Positions 16,749-26,157 of a stretch of 45,155 bases of DNA are shown piece by piece. How positions within the stretch are numbered: the stretch's first letter is position 1; the number at the start of each line of letters is the position of its first letter. The stretch is from Candidatus Helicobacter avistercoris (GTDB lineage: Bacteria; Campylobacterota; Campylobacteria; Campylobacterales; Helicobacteraceae): positions 1 through 45,155 of the forward strand of contig DXDJ01000066.1 in NCBI GenBank assembly GCA_019115525.1, in the 5' to 3' direction. The notes beneath the pieces are model-generated. The model was not told the DNA's origin. It worked only from the letters and a program-made list of their open reading frames with translations, and ran no database searches. A program made the translations under genes and the position numbers.

Positions 16749-17878
16749 ATCTAGAGATTGCAAGGAAGCTTATCTCCTATCCTACGATTACACCCCAAGA
16801 GTGTGGAATCTATGAGTATATTTCCACTTTGCTTAAGGGTTTTTCTTATGAAAGAATGGATTGTGAAGAGGTAAAAAATGCCTTTTTCTATAAAGATTTT
16901 TCTCCTCACAAAAAAGAGGGAAAAATCCATCTTTGTTTTGCTGGACATATTGATGTTGTCCCTGCTGGGGAAGATTGGGAGAGTCATCCATTTGAGCCAA
17001 CTCTAAAGGGAGAATATCTCTATGGTAGGGGAGCTCAAGATATGAAGGGGGGGATAAGTTCTTTTTTGGATGCGATTGGGAAGATTCAAAAGGAGGGGGT
17101 AGAGGGCAATCTTGCTATTTCTGTTCTTCTTACAAGCGATGAAGAAGGTGTTGGGATAAATGGCACGCGCTATGTGCTGGAGTGCCTAGCCAAAAACAAT
17201 CGCCTCCCTCATTTTGCCCTAGTGGCTGAGCCAACTTGTGAGAGTGTTGTGGGAGATATGATTAAGATTGGACGCAGAGGTTCAATCAATGGAGTGTTAA
17301 AAATTTTTGGCAAGCAAGGACATGTTGCCTATCCTAGCAAATGCATCAACCCCATTGAGCTCTTAGGCTCAAAACTCGGAGAGATTGCAGGAAAAGATTT
17401 GGATAATGGGGATGAAAATTTTGAGCCAAGCAAGATTGTTGTTACTGATATTCGTGGAGGTATGCAAGTATGCAATGTCACACCGAGTGAATTAACAATT
17501 ATGTTTAACATCCGCAACTCTACGCTCACAACACAAGAAAATGTCAAAAGACACTTTGAAAATCTTTTAGGCCACTTAGAATATGATTTGAAGCTCACAA
17601 TCAGCTCTTATCCTTTTTTAACTAGCAAAGAAAATAAGCTCACCCTTCATCTTCTGGATTGCATTGAAGAAATTGTTGGGATAAAACCAAAAGTGAGCTG
17701 TTCTGGAGGAACAAGTGATGCACGTTATTTTGCACCTTATGGGATTGGTGTAGTGGAATTTGGGGTATGCAATGATCGAATTCATGCAAAAAATGAACGC
17801 GTAAAATTGCAAGATTTGGATAACCTTACAAAAATATTTAAAAAGCTAATACAATCTTTTTGCAAGGAGAGTTTATGA
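16745..17878 (+). CDS. dapE: Succinyl-diaminopimelate desuccinylase
   Basis: Zinc-dependent M20-family hydrolase that makes LL-diaminopimelate for peptidoglycan and lysine. The 377-residue protein has the metal motif FAGHIDVVPAG (about 60-70), YGRGAQDMKGGISSF, and TSDEEGVG holding the catalytic Glu pair, then a dimerisation domain and the last metal ligand in FGVCNDRIHAKNE. The track starts 14 codons upstream inside cmoA; the ATG at 16745 is preferred because AGGAGG sits just before it. A run of seven G encodes Lys-Gly-Gly in the active-site loop. dapB lies about 10 kb downstream in another operon. Confidence 0.95.
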   Translation: MNLEIARKLISYPTITPQECGIYEYISTLLKGFSYERMDCEEVKNAFFYKDFSPHKKEGKIHLCFAGHIDVVPAGEDWESHPFEPTLKGEYLYGRGAQDMKGGISSFLDAIGKIQKEGVEGNLAISVLLTSDEEGVGINGTRYVLECLAKNNRLPHFALVAEPTCESVVGDMIKIGRRGSINGVLKIFGKQGHVAYPSKCINPIELLGSKLGEIAGKDLDNGDENFEPSKIVVTDIRGGMQVCNVTPSELTIMFNIRNSTLTTQENVKRHFENLLGHLEYDLKLTISSYPFLTSKENKLTLHLLDCIEEIVGIKPKVSCSGGTSDARYFAPYGIGVVEFGVCNDRIHAKNERVKLQDLDNLTKIFKKLIQSFCKESL

Positions 17879-18474
17879 GAGAAGCAAGAATTGATGTTAG
17901 AAATGAAGTGTGTCAAGATCCTGCTAATAAAGTCAAGGGAGTTTTGGATCAACTCAAAGAACAAAATATCCAAGTTACAAAAATTGAAATCGTAGGGGAT
18001 TGTGAAAAAGCACTTGCAGAGGTTGAAAATTTTCTTATCAATCAAGGATATATTTTTGAGACAAGTGGCAATGAAAGTGAGTTTAGTATTGTTGTAAAAA
18101 GCAAAGAAGAAAAAAAGATTGAAGAGCTTGAGGAAAAGCCTATTGAAATAATCCAAAAAGCCTTTTTTCTCAAAGATGACAAAATGGGAGATGGAGATCT
18201 TGGAAGGAGATTGCTAGATGGTTTCTTTGCAGAACTTTCTCGCTCTTATAAAGTCCCACGATATATCATTTTGAGCAATCGGGCAGTTTTTCTTGCCCAA
18301 AATGATATTGCCAAGTCATTGCAAATTTTGGAGAGAAAAGGCGTAGAAATTTTGCTTTGCAAAACTTGCGTTGATCATTTTATGATCGAATCAAAAATCA
18401 TTGTAGGAAAAATCAGCAATGCCTTAGAGATCGCAGAAGTTTTTATGAGTGATATTTCTATTATCTCACTATAA
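17875..18474 (+). CDS. yedF: YedF-type selenium-associated protein (TusA-like plus DsrE-like domains)
   Basis: The 199-residue protein has an N-terminal TusA-like domain (about 1-75: IDVRNEVCQDPANKVKGVLDQL) and a C-terminal DsrE-like domain (about 90-199: DDKMGDGDLGRRLLDGFFAELS, then ILSNRAVFLAQ and LLCKTCVDHF). Proteins with this layout regularly sit next to selD and are thought to handle selenium or sulfur. The sulfurtransferase signature CPxP is degenerate here, reading C-Q-D-P: the cysteine and last proline are kept. Start chosen at the ATG at 17875 after AAGGAG; the track start is 5 codons earlier. ATGA overlap with dapE; selD follows after 9 bases. Confidence 0.85.
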   Translation: MREARIDVRNEVCQDPANKVKGVLDQLKEQNIQVTKIEIVGDCEKALAEVENFLINQGYIFETSGNESEFSIVVKSKEEKKIEELEEKPIEIIQKAFFLKDDKMGDGDLGRRLLDGFFAELSRSYKVPRYIILSNRAVFLAQNDIAKSLQILERKGVEILLCKTCVDHFMIESKIIVGKISNALEIAEVFMSDISIISL

Positions 18475-18483
18475 GGAGAATCA

Positions 18484-19557
18484 ATGTCAAAAATGACTTC
18501 TTATGTTCGCTGTGTAGGTTGAGCTACAAAAGTGGGTCTGGAGGACCTAAGACAAATTATGAGTGGCATACAAACCTATCAAGATTCAAATCTTTTGGTG
18601 GGATATGAGCATAGCGATGATGCTGGAGTATATCAGCTAAGTGAAGAGATCGCACTTGTGGAGAGTGTGGATTTTATTACCCCAATCGTTGATGATCCTT
18701 ATGTGTATGGGCAAATTGCAGCTGCAAATGCCTTAAGTGATATTTTTGCAATGGGAGCTGTGGCAAAAACAGCAATGAATCTTTTAATGTGGGATCAAAC
18801 CCATATTAGCAAAGAGATGATTGGCGAAATCCTAAGAGGAGGGGCTCAAAAGCTCAAAGAAGCAAAGGTTACGCTTCTTGGGGGACATAGCGTTGGGGAT
18901 TTGGAGCAGAAGTACGGACTTAGTGTAAGTGGTGTAGTGCATCCTAAGAAGGTGTGGAAGAATCATAGTGCAAAAATTGGGGATGTGTTGGTTTTGTGCA
19001 AGGCTTTGGGAACAGGGATTGTATCAACAGCACTTAAAAATAATCATATTGCCTACTCTCCCAATCTTGAAGCTATCAAAAGTATGACACAGCTCAACCT
19101 TAAGGCTTCTTTGTGTGCTAGAGAATTTGAAATCCATGCTTGTACAGATATTACAGGTTTTGGGCTTGTTGGGCATTTGCTAGAGATGTGTTCAAGTGAT
19201 AAGAGTGCAAAAATTTTCTTTGATGATGTGCCTTTGTTTGATGGATTATCAAACCTAATCAATGCTGGACAAATTCCAAATGGGAGTAAAGAAAATTTCG
19301 CTTATCTTTCAAATTTTGTAGAAAATCACTTGCAAGAAAAAGATGCAATCGCTCTTTTTGATACGCAAACTTCTGGAGGATTGCTTTTTGCACTTCCAAA
19401 AGATCAAGCTCCAAAGCTTGTACAGTCTTTGAGATTCTTAGGATATGAAAAAAGTGCAATCATTGGTGAGATGATCGCATTGGGAGAGAAAAAGATCATT
19501 CTTGATTATTTCTCTCCCCCTACAATAACTCCTCCACCTAGCACGCAATCATCCTGA
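18484..19557 (+). CDS. selD: Selenide, water dikinase SelD, itself a selenocysteine protein
   Basis: SelD makes selenophosphate, the selenium donor for Sec-tRNA and for selenouridine. The ORF track starts at 18532 and misses the N-terminus: from the ATG at 18484, preceded by AAGGAGAATC, the frame reads [12 protein letters not shown], then TGA (18520-18522), then [11 protein letters not shown]. The TGA falls at the catalytic Cys position, three residues before the conserved Lys, so it is read as selenocysteine. Later motifs are [37 protein letters not shown] and [12 protein letters not shown]. With Sec the protein is 357 residues, near normal for SelD. The 3' end overlaps convergent mnmA by 52 bases. 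Confidence 0.93.
18520..18549 (+). promoter_or_regulatory. Selenocysteine UGA codon and bacterial SECIS-like hairpin
   Basis: After the TGA at 18520-18522 the RNA can fold as TGGGTC (18533-18538) with GACCTA (18544-18549), six pairs including one G-U, closing a five-base loop TGGAG. The second loop base is G, 17-18 bases after the TGA. That fits the known bacterial SECIS rule of a small loop with a G among its first two bases at 16-37 bases. It would bind SelB. Confidence 0.8.
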
Positions 19558-20549
19558 TACACCACCAAAGCCTGTCCTTTGGCTACGCCATAGACAGGTT
19601 CTAAAAGATTTGCCACGATATTTCCTTGTGTATCAAGAGAGAGTAGGGCTTGTGATTTTGTGCTTCGATATCGAATCTTGATTTTATATTCCCCATTTTG
19701 AAAATTCATAGGCAGGCTTTTGTTGTGTGCAAAAACCTTGGATGTAGATAACTCTTCTTTTTTCCCTACAATAATTTCATTTTTCTTTGCATCAATAGCC
19801 AAAACATAATGAGGCTCTAAAGCTCCCCTAACACTAAACCCCTTGCGTTTTCCAATGGTGTATTGCATATATCCCTTATGCTCTCCGACAATCTCGCCCT
19901 TTAGATTTCTCACAACCCCTTTTTGATCTACTTCAAGACTTCTTTTGAGGATGTCAATGTAATCAGTTTCTACAAAGCAAATTTCTTGAGATTCTTTATA
20001 TGTTTCAAGACTTCCAAGCCAAGGCATTGCTTCAAAGGCTTCTTTTTTTACATTGACTTTGAGATAATCCCCCAGTGGAAAAATGAGGCGATCAATAGCA
20101 TCTTGAGAAAGTGCATAAAGAAAATAGCTTTGATCCTTGCTAGGATCTAGGGCTTCTCTAATTCTTTTTGCCCCATTGATCTCTCCAATTCTTGCATAAT
20201 GTCCAGTGGCGATTTTCTCGCATCCCATTTGTAATGCTCTCTCCAGTGCTAAACCAAACTTCATTAGTGGATTGCAAAGAGCACAAGGGTTTGGAGTTTC
20301 TCCTCGCTGATAAGATGCGATAAACTCATCATAAACTAAAGTTTTAAACTCTTCTTTTGCCTCAATAACATGAAATTCAATGCCTAAATTGCTAGAAACT
20401 TTATGGCAGTTTTGGATAAAGACTTGATGTTTTTCCTCTTTATCATGAAGTTTGAGATAGATTCCTATAACCTCATGCCCTTGGGATTTTAGCAAATACG
20501 CACAATACGAACTATCTACACCCCCACTCATTAATAACGCAATTTTCAT
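19506..20549 (-). CDS. mnmA: tRNA-specific 2-thiouridylase MnmA
   Basis: Forms 2-thiouridine at wobble U34 of tRNA-Lys, -Glu and -Gln. The 347-residue protein starts with the PP-loop [14 protein letters not shown], carries [13 protein letters not shown] with the catalytic cysteine, [10 protein letters not shown], and QEICFV with the second cysteine, followed by the C-terminal tRNA-binding beta domain (YTIGKRKGF onward). Its final 52 bases overlap the 3' end of convergent selD. A 26-base gap separates it from the NADH dehydrogenase gene upstream, so the two are probably cotranscribed. Confidence 0.96.
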   Translation of the reverse strand: MKIALLMSGGVDSSYCAYLLKSQGHEVIGIYLKLHDKEEKHQVFIQNCHKVSSNLGIEFHVIEAKEEFKTLVYDEFIASYQRGETPNPCALCNPLMKFGLALERALQMGCEKIATGHYARIGEINGAKRIREALDPSKDQSYFLYALSQDAIDRLIFPLGDYLKVNVKKEAFEAMPWLGSLETYKESQEICFVETDYIDILKRSLEVDQKGVVRNLKGEIVGEHKGYMQYTIGKRKGFSVRGALEPHYVLAIDAKKNEIIVGKKEELSTSKVFAHNKSLPMNFQNGEYKIKIRYRSTKSQALLSLDTQGNIVANLLEPVYGVAKGQALVVYQDDCVLGGGVIVGGEK

Positions 20550-20575
20550 CTTCTTCCTTTCTGTATCAATCGTTT

Positions 20576-21769
20576 TTAATCACTGCTACGATAGCGGAAT
20601 TGTCCCTTTTTAAACACCATTTTTAATCCACCGATGCCAAAAAGCCAACGATTTTCAATGCTATTTTTTACAAATGCACTCATCTCTCCGCTAATTTTTT
20701 TGCCAAAAACGACACCCACACCATCAAGATGACCGATTGAGCAAACTGAGCCACGATTAATGAATCTAAAATCTTGGTGATTTGTTTTTCCCTCTAATTT
20801 ATCGCTTAAAAGATTGCCCACATACTCCCCCATTTGTGTAGCAAGCTGAGCTGTTGGGACATAAATCACATCTTTTTGAGCATAAATCGCACAATCTCCT
20901 ACAACATAGATGTTTTCATAATCCTCGCTTCTAAGTTGAGCATTGACTTTTAGTCTTCCTTTCTGATTTTGGATTTTTGAGTAAAACTCAATACTATCAT
21001 TTCCCTTTACTCCAGCACTCCATAAAATTGTATCGCCATAGATTTTGCTCTGCTCTCCATTGTAAGAGATGAGCACACCATCGCTTTGACACTCAAGAAC
21101 GCTAGTTTGGTTATAAAGAGTTACGCCCATAGAAATAAGCTTGCTCTCTGCCTTGTCTTTGAGTTTTTGAGGAAAAACAGGCAAAACATTGCTAGAGCGT
21201 CCAATACAGGAGATTTTCACATCTTTGGGATTGATTCCATAGATTTTGCAAAGTCTTGGCACATCGCTTGCAAGCTCTGCACTAAACTCAATTCCTGTTA
21301 AACCACTTCCACAAACAATAAAGGAGAGATCGTTTTTATCTTGAGTAATATGATAGTCTTTGAATTTTCGCTCAATATGCTTGCAAAGCCTAAGTGAGGC
21401 ATTGAGCGAGGAGAGCTTGTAGGCATGCTCTTTTACGCCCTTGATTCCAAAATCATCAGGCTTAAATCCTAATGCTACTACCAAAATGTCATATTCATAT
21501 TCACCAAGTTTTCCTATGACTTTATTTTCTTCTGGACAAAGCTCCATAACCTTATCTTTGATGAAAGAAACTTTGGGGAGAAGAGGACGATAATAAATTT
21601 TTGCTTTTCTCTCTCCTAAAGTCCCTACGGCAATCTTGTGCAGTAGTGTGGTTTGATAATGATAATCGTGTTTTGAGATCAGGGTAATTTGTGCATTTGG
21701 ATTGCGTTTTTGAAGTGTTAGAGCGGTTTTTAGACCACCATATCCACCACCTGCAATAAGAATTTTCAT
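20576..21769 (-). CDS. ndh: Type II NADH dehydrogenase (NDH-2), FAD-dependent
   Basis: A single-subunit, non-proton-pumping NADH:quinone oxidoreductase candidate. The 397-residue protein has the FAD dinucleotide fold [17 protein letters not shown] at the N-terminus, a second nucleotide fold [17 protein letters not shown] (about 152-168), the FAD-contacting NIYVVGDCA, and [13 protein letters not shown], a pattern typical of NDH-2. The C-terminal region ([20 protein letters not shown]) may be the membrane-contact part. Other pyridine nucleotide-disulfide-type quinone reductases are an alternative. It is first in a two-gene unit with mnmA. Confidence 0.8.
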   Translation of the reverse strand: MKILIAGGGYGGLKTALTLQKRNPNAQITLISKHDYHYQTTLLHKIAVGTLGERKAKIYYRPLLPKVSFIKDKVMELCPEENKVIGKLGEYEYDILVVALGFKPDDFGIKGVKEHAYKLSSLNASLRLCKHIERKFKDYHITQDKNDLSFIVCGSGLTGIEFSAELASDVPRLCKIYGINPKDVKISCIGRSSNVLPVFPQKLKDKAESKLISMGVTLYNQTSVLECQSDGVLISYNGEQSKIYGDTILWSAGVKGNDSIEFYSKIQNQKGRLKVNAQLRSEDYENIYVVGDCAIYAQKDVIYVPTAQLATQMGEYVGNLLSDKLEGKTNHQDFRFINRGSVCSIGHLDGVGVVFGKKISGEMSAFVKNSIENRWLFGIGGLKMVFKKGQFRYRSSD

Positions 21770-21839
21770 TATTTTCCTTTGAGATAAAAAATCGGAGGCA
21801 GAACTTTAAAATTTTTTAGTCAATAAAAGTGCAATTTTT

Positions 21840-21845
21840 TATAAC
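21840..21845 (+). promoter_or_regulatory. Candidate rpsB-tsf promoter -10, upstream copy
   Basis: TATAAC follows a T-rich stretch in the divergent gap between ndh and rpsB. A second candidate, GATAAAAT, lies at 21911-21918. Either would give a leader of about 110-190 bases before the rpsB ATG. By-eye assignment. Confidence 0.3.
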
Positions 21846-21930
21846 TTATTTAGATTTTTGCATAAGAAATAGACAAAAGATGATTCGTGGATGCAAAACT
21901 TGCAAAATTCGATAAAATCTCCTCTTCCTT

Positions 21931-21989
21931 TTTGGCCTTGCCAAAGCAATACGCACACGCTAATTCTTCAATGAGTTGCCCTAAGGGGC
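21931..21989 (+). promoter_or_regulatory. Structured 5' leader of rpsB
   Basis: Two short hairpins lie before rpsB: TTTGGC-CTT-GCCAAA (21931-21945) and GCCC-TAAG-GGGC (21978-21989), followed by AAGGAG and the ATG at 22037. rpsB leaders are autoregulated by S2 in some gammaproteobacteria; here this is only suggested by structure. Confidence 0.35.
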
Positions 21990-22036
21990 TAAGGAGCGTG
22001 GAGGAGAAAACTCAATTTATTTTAAGGAGAAGCCCT

Positions 22037-22831
22037 ATGGTTACAATGAAAGACCTACTAGAGTGCGGTGTTCATTTTGGACATCAGACAAGAAGATGGA
22101 ATCCAAAGATGAAGAGATTTATCTTTGGTGTGAGAAAAAATATTCATATCATCGATTTGCAAAAGACAATTCGATACTTCCGCTATACATATAACATTGT
22201 TCGTGATGCGGCAGCAGAAGGTAAGACAATTATGTTTGTAGGAACAAAGAAACAAGCAAGTGAGACTTTGAAGCAATATGCTGAGAGTGTAAATGTTCCT
22301 TATGTAAACTACCGCTGGCTTGGTGGAATGCTTACAAACTTCAGCACAATCAAGCGTTCAGTTAGAAAGCTAGAAGTGATTGAAGAAATGGAAGCAAGTG
22401 GGCAAATTGATTTGCTTACAAAAAAAGAAAAATTGATGCTTATGAGAAAAAAAGAGAAGCTTAACAAATGTCTTGGTGGTGTTCGCCACATGAAAAAAGC
22501 ACCTGATATGATTTTTGTAATTGATGCTGCAAAAGAGAAAATCGCAGTAGCTGAGGCTAGAAGACTTGGAATCCCTGTTGTTGCACCTATTGATACAAAC
22601 TGTGATCCTGATATGGTTGATTATCCAATTCCAGGAAATGATGATGCAATTCGCTCAATTCAACTTTTCTGTAAAGAAATGGCAGAGGCGATTACTGAAG
22701 GTCGTGCAATGGCTGGAGGTGAGGGAGAACAAGCTCCACTTGAAGTAGCTCCTGCAAGCGAGGAAGAGAAAAAAGAAGTGCTAGATGAAGTAACAGCTGA
22801 ACTTGAAAAAGAAATGAAGGGAGATGCGTAA
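22037..22831 (+). CDS. rpsB: 30S ribosomal protein S2
   Basis: The 264-residue protein begins [31 protein letters not shown], diagnostic for S2, and contains [17 protein letters not shown] and [23 protein letters not shown]. The ORF track extends 50 codons upstream to 21887, but AAGGAG lies eight bases before the ATG at 22037 and the upstream residues are not S2-like. The C-terminus is acidic and low-complexity (about 230-264). It shares one base with tsf. Confidence 0.97.
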   Translation: MVTMKDLLECGVHFGHQTRRWNPKMKRFIFGVRKNIHIIDLQKTIRYFRYTYNIVRDAAAEGKTIMFVGTKKQASETLKQYAESVNVPYVNYRWLGGMLTNFSTIKRSVRKLEVIEEMEASGQIDLLTKKEKLMLMRKKEKLNKCLGGVRHMKKAPDMIFVIDAAKEKIAVAEARRLGIPVVAPIDTNCDPDMVDYPIPGNDDAIRSIQLFCKEMAEAITEGRAMAGGEGEQAPLEVAPASEEEKKEVLDEVTAELEKEMKGDA

Positions 22832-23892
22832 TGGAAATTAGCGCACAACTTGTAAAAAAACTTCGTGAGATGACTGATGCAGGAATGATGGACTGCAAAA
22901 AAGCTCTTGTAGAAGTTGCAGGAGATATTGACAAGGCTGTTGAGTATCTAAGAGAAAAGGGTCTTAGCAAGGCAGCTAAAAAGGCAGATCGTGTTGCGGC
23001 TGAGGGTGTGATTTCTGTAAAAGTTGCACCTGATTTCAAAAACGCTGTAATGCTTGAAATCAATAGCGAAACTGATTTTGTTGCTAAAAATGAGGGATTT
23101 GTAGCTTTAGTTGAAAAATCTACTAGCCTTGTAGAGCAAAACAAAATTGCAAGTGCAGAAGATTTGGCAAAAGTCAGTGTAGATGGATCTAGCTTTGATG
23201 ATTACCTCAAAGGGCAAATTGCAAAGATTGGTGAAAACATTGTTGTAAGAAGAATTGCAAATGTAAGTGCGGATTCTCAAAGTGTTGTAAATGGTTATGT
23301 TCATTCAAATGGAAGAGTGGGAGTGATCATCAAAATCGCTTATAAAGATGCTAAAAATGCACAAACACTAGCTGAGTTTGCAAGAAATCTTTGTATGCAC
23401 GCAGCAGCAATGAAGCCTCAATATCTAAGCTATAAGCAAATTGATAGTGAGTTTATTGCAAAAGAAAAAATTGCTTTGGTTGCTGAGCTTGAAAAAGAAA
23501 ACGAAGAGCTTAAGCGACTTGGAAAACCATTGCACAAGATTCCAAGCTATGTTTCACAAATTGAACTTACAGAAGCTGTGCTAAAACAAGCAGAAGAGAA
23601 TCTTAGAGCTGAGCTAAAAGCTCAAGGAAAGCCTGAGGCAATTTGGGACAAAATCCTTCCAGGTCAAATGGAGCGATTTATCGCTGATAATACATTGATT
23701 GACCAAAGAATGACGCTTCTTGGACAATTCTATGTAATGGATGACAAGAAAACAATCGCTCAAGTGTTAGAAGCTAAGAGCAAAGAGCTAGGTGATAGCA
23801 TTGAAATCACAGAATATGTGAGATTTGAGCTTGGTGAGGGGATTGAAAAAGAAGTTGTAGACTTCGCAGCAGAAGTGGCAGCTCAACTTTAA
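22831..23892 (+). CDS. tsf: Elongation factor Ts
   Basis: Nucleotide exchange factor for EF-Tu. The 353-residue protein begins with the UBA-like domain (LVKKLREMTDAGMMDCKKALVE), includes the TDFV core motif (INSETDFVAKNEGF), and continues with the full dimerisation domain; the length is at the long end for the family. It overlaps rpsB by one base (TAATG) and precedes the LolD-like gene by one base. Confidence 0.97.
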   Translation: MEISAQLVKKLREMTDAGMMDCKKALVEVAGDIDKAVEYLREKGLSKAAKKADRVAAEGVISVKVAPDFKNAVMLEINSETDFVAKNEGFVALVEKSTSLVEQNKIASAEDLAKVSVDGSSFDDYLKGQIAKIGENIVVRRIANVSADSQSVVNGYVHSNGRVGVIIKIAYKDAKNAQTLAEFARNLCMHAAAMKPQYLSYKQIDSEFIAKEKIALVAELEKENEELKRLGKPLHKIPSYVSQIELTEAVLKQAEENLRAELKAQGKPEAIWDKILPGQMERFIADNTLIDQRMTLLGQFYVMDDKKTIAQVLEAKSKELGDSIEITEYVRFELGEGIEKEVVDFAAEVAAQL

Positions 23893-23893
23893 A

Positions 23894-24541
23894 ATGCAAC
23901 TCCTCAAAGCTACGGATTTATCTCATAGCTTTGAAACTTTGCTTTATGAGGGGGTGGATCTTACTTGCAATGAGGGTGAGTCAATTGCGATTTTGGGTGT
24001 GAGTGGGAGTGGTAAATCTACCATCCTCAATCACCTCAGTACTCTTCTTCCTCCCAAAAAAGGCGAGATTGATTTCTTAGATAAGAAAAACATCTACTCT
24101 CTAAATCCTGATGAACTTCTTGCTTTGCGACGCTATGATGTTGGGATTATCTTTCAATCTCATTATCTTTTCCGTGGTTTTAGCACACAAGAAAATTTAG
24201 CCATTGCTTCATTTTTGGCTTCTACACAGATTGATATGGAGCTGTTAGAGAAGATGGGGATCGCTCACACACTTAGACAAAATATTGGAGAGCTAAGTGG
24301 AGGACAACAACAAAGAGTGTCAATCGCGAGGATTCTATGCAAAAAGCCTAAAATGATTTTTGCTGATGAGCCTACCGGGAATTTGGACAAAGCTACGGCA
24401 TTATCTGTGATGAAAATCATTTTGGAGTTTTTGCAAGATAGGGGAGCAGGAATGGTTTTGGCAACTCATGATGAAGAGATTGCAAAAAATTGCACTAAAA
24501 TTTATTTATTAGAAAATAAGATCTTTAAGCAAATTAAATAA
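23894..24541 (+). CDS. lolD: ABC transporter ATP-binding protein, LolD-like
   Basis: The 215-residue ATPase has Walker [10 protein letters not shown], a Q-loop in [15 protein letters not shown], the signature [15 protein letters not shown], Walker [13 protein letters not shown], and switch His in LATHDEE. The overall pattern, including the ENLAIA stretch after the Q-loop, fits the LolD/MacB subfamily (lipoprotein release or mechanotransmission). No LolC/E-type permease gene is adjacent, so the partner must be elsewhere and the exact role is uncertain. It starts one base after tsf. Confidence 0.82.
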   Translation: MQLLKATDLSHSFETLLYEGVDLTCNEGESIAILGVSGSGKSTILNHLSTLLPPKKGEIDFLDKKNIYSLNPDELLALRRYDVGIIFQSHYLFRGFSTQENLAIASFLASTQIDMELLEKMGIAHTLRQNIGELSGGQQQRVSIARILCKKPKMIFADEPTGNLDKATALSVMKIILEFLQDRGAGMVLATHDEEIAKNCTKIYLLENKIFKQIK

Positions 24542-24551
24542 GGAGCAAGGT

Positions 24552-25844
24552 ATGGAAATTTTGCATAGTGTCAATGATTTCAATGAAGCAAAGCAGGTTA
24601 TTGTTGGAGGTGTAAATTCACCAGTGAGAGCTTTTGGAAGTGTAGGTGGGAATCCACGATTTATCGCAAAAGGTGAGGGAAGCTATCTTTATGATGTGGA
24701 TGGAAATAAGTATTTAGACTTTGTGCAAAGCTGGGGACCACTGATTTGGGGGCATTGTGATAGCGATATTGTAGAGGCTGTGATTGAGAGCGTAAAGAAG
24801 GGAATGAGCTTTGGAGCCCCAACAGAGCTTGAAACAACCTTGGCAAAAGAGATTATCGCTCTTTATGATGGAGTAGAAAAGGTAAGAATGGTAAGCAGTG
24901 GAACAGAGGCGACTATGAGTGCCATTCGCTTAGCTCGTGCTTATAGTGGCAAAGACAATATCCTTAAATTTGATGGATGTTATCATGGACATAGTGATAG
25001 TTTGCTTGTAAGTGCCGGAAGTGGTTGTGCGACTTTTGGCTCTCCTAGCTCTCCTGGTGTGCCTGAGGATTTTAGTAAGCATACTTTGGTAGCATCTTAT
25101 AATAGAATCGAAGGTTTAAGAGAATTTTTTGAGAAAGGTAGTATTGGTTGTGTGATTATTGAGCCAATTGCTGGAAATATGGGGCTTGTTCCTGCAAGCA
25201 AAGAATTTATTTCAACCCTTAGAGCTTTGTGTGATGAGTTTGGTGCGGTATTGATTTTTGATGAAGTAATGAGTGGTTTTAGAGCCTCACTCAAAGGCGC
25301 TCAGAGCTATTATGATGTTATCCCTGATATGGTAACTTTTGGAAAAGTCATCGGTGGGGGGATGCCATTGGCATGTTTTGGCGGAAAAGATGAGATTATG
25401 AAACTTCTCTCTCCTGTGGGGAAAGTATATCAAGCAGGAACATTGAGTGGGAATCCAGTGGCAGTGAGTGCAGGACTTATGTCAGTGTGCAAGCTCAAAA
25501 ACAATCCTGAGATTTACAAAAGATTACAAGCCTTGGCAGAGAGATTGATGGATGGATTTAGAAGTGAGGCAAATAAGCGAGGAATCGCACTGCAAACTCA
25601 AGTGAGAGGAAGTATGTTTGGCTATTTTTTCAATGATACTGAAGTAAAAGATTTTGATGATGCCAAAAGAAGTGATACTGTACTTTTCTCAAAATTTCAC
25701 GCAAAAATGCTAGAGAAAGGGATCTATCTTGCCCCCTCAGCTTATGAGGCTGGGTTTATTTGTAGCACAATGAATGAGAGCGAGATTGATAGTGCAATCA
25801 AAGCGTGTGCAGAGAGTTTAGAGGAGATTGTCAATGGAATCTAA
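24552..25844 (+). CDS. hemL: Glutamate-1-semialdehyde 2,1-aminomutase
   Basis: PLP enzyme that makes 5-aminolevulinate in the C5 heme pathway. The 430-residue protein has [16 protein letters not shown] at the N-terminus, [16 protein letters not shown] (PLP phosphate site), [20 protein letters not shown] with the pyridine-contacting Asp, and [17 protein letters not shown] holding the Schiff-base Lys. Heme is needed for the bc1 complex at the window start. It lies 10 bases after the LolD-like gene, with AAGGAG before its ATG. Confidence 0.97.
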   Translation: MEILHSVNDFNEAKQVIVGGVNSPVRAFGSVGGNPRFIAKGEGSYLYDVDGNKYLDFVQSWGPLIWGHCDSDIVEAVIESVKKGMSFGAPTELETTLAKEIIALYDGVEKVRMVSSGTEATMSAIRLARAYSGKDNILKFDGCYHGHSDSLLVSAGSGCATFGSPSSPGVPEDFSKHTLVASYNRIEGLREFFEKGSIGCVIIEPIAGNMGLVPASKEFISTLRALCDEFGAVLIFDEVMSGFRASLKGAQSYYDVIPDMVTFGKVIGGGMPLACFGGKDEIMKLLSPVGKVYQAGTLSGNPVAVSAGLMSVCKLKNNPEIYKRLQALAERLMDGFRSEANKRGIALQTQVRGSMFGYFFNDTEVKDFDDAKRSDTVLFSKFHAKMLEKGIYLAPSAYEAGFICSTMNESEIDSAIKACAESLEEIVNGI

Positions 25845-26157
25845 TCAAAATATCAGCAATGAGGAAAAACATCTCACAAGTGTAACACGAGAGCCAAAGT
25901 ATGGGCGAGTCGTGAGTGCTGTGAGTGGTTTGTCATTGGGGATCTCTATTGTCATTGCGATATTGATAGGGATTGGGCTTGGAATGTGGTTAAAAAATCT
26001 TACAGGATGGGGTTGGACTCTTTGGCTTGGCGTATTTTGGGGGGTAGGGGGAGCAATATACAATCTCTATCTGGCTTACAAAAAACAGCAAAAAGAAATG
26101 AGTGAGCTTCAAAACGATCCAAAATACCGAGAGTATCAAGATATTGAAAAAAATTAA
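25834..26157 (+). CDS. atpZ: AtpZ/AtpI-like small membrane protein
   Basis: A 107-residue protein with two membrane segments (about 33-53 and 60-80) joined by [10 protein letters not shown], and a charged C-terminus. The [22 protein letters not shown] segment followed by [15 protein letters not shown] is the pattern of AtpZ/AtpI accessory proteins of F-type ATP synthase (magnesium or calcium handling, c-ring assembly). Here it is away from any atp operon. The start is the ATG at 25834, inside the hemL 3' end and preceded by GAGGAG; the track uses a TTG two codons earlier. Confidence 0.72.
   Translation: MESNQNISNEEKHLTSVTREPKYGRVVSAVSGLSLGISIVIAILIGIGLGMWLKNLTGWGWTLWLGVFWGVGGAIYNLYLAYKKQQKEMSELQNDPKYREYQDIEKN

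Noticed and set aside
17047-17053. Run of seven G in dapE as a phase-variable switch
   Set aside because: It encodes conserved active-site residues (Lys-Gly-Gly), is short, and sits in an essential gene, so slippage would be lethal.
18532-19557. selD starting at the GTG at 18532 as in the ORF track
   Set aside because: This removes the catalytic loop; reading the TGA at 18520 as selenocysteine restores a normal SelD with a good ribosome site and SECIS-like hairpin.
21887-22036. 50-codon N-terminal extension of rpsB
   Set aside because: Residues are not S2-like, and AAGGAG lies directly before the internal ATG at 22037.
22692-23144. 150-residue minus-strand ORF opposite rpsB/tsf
   Set aside because: Low-complexity Ser/Ala/Phe-rich translation typical of an antisense shadow.
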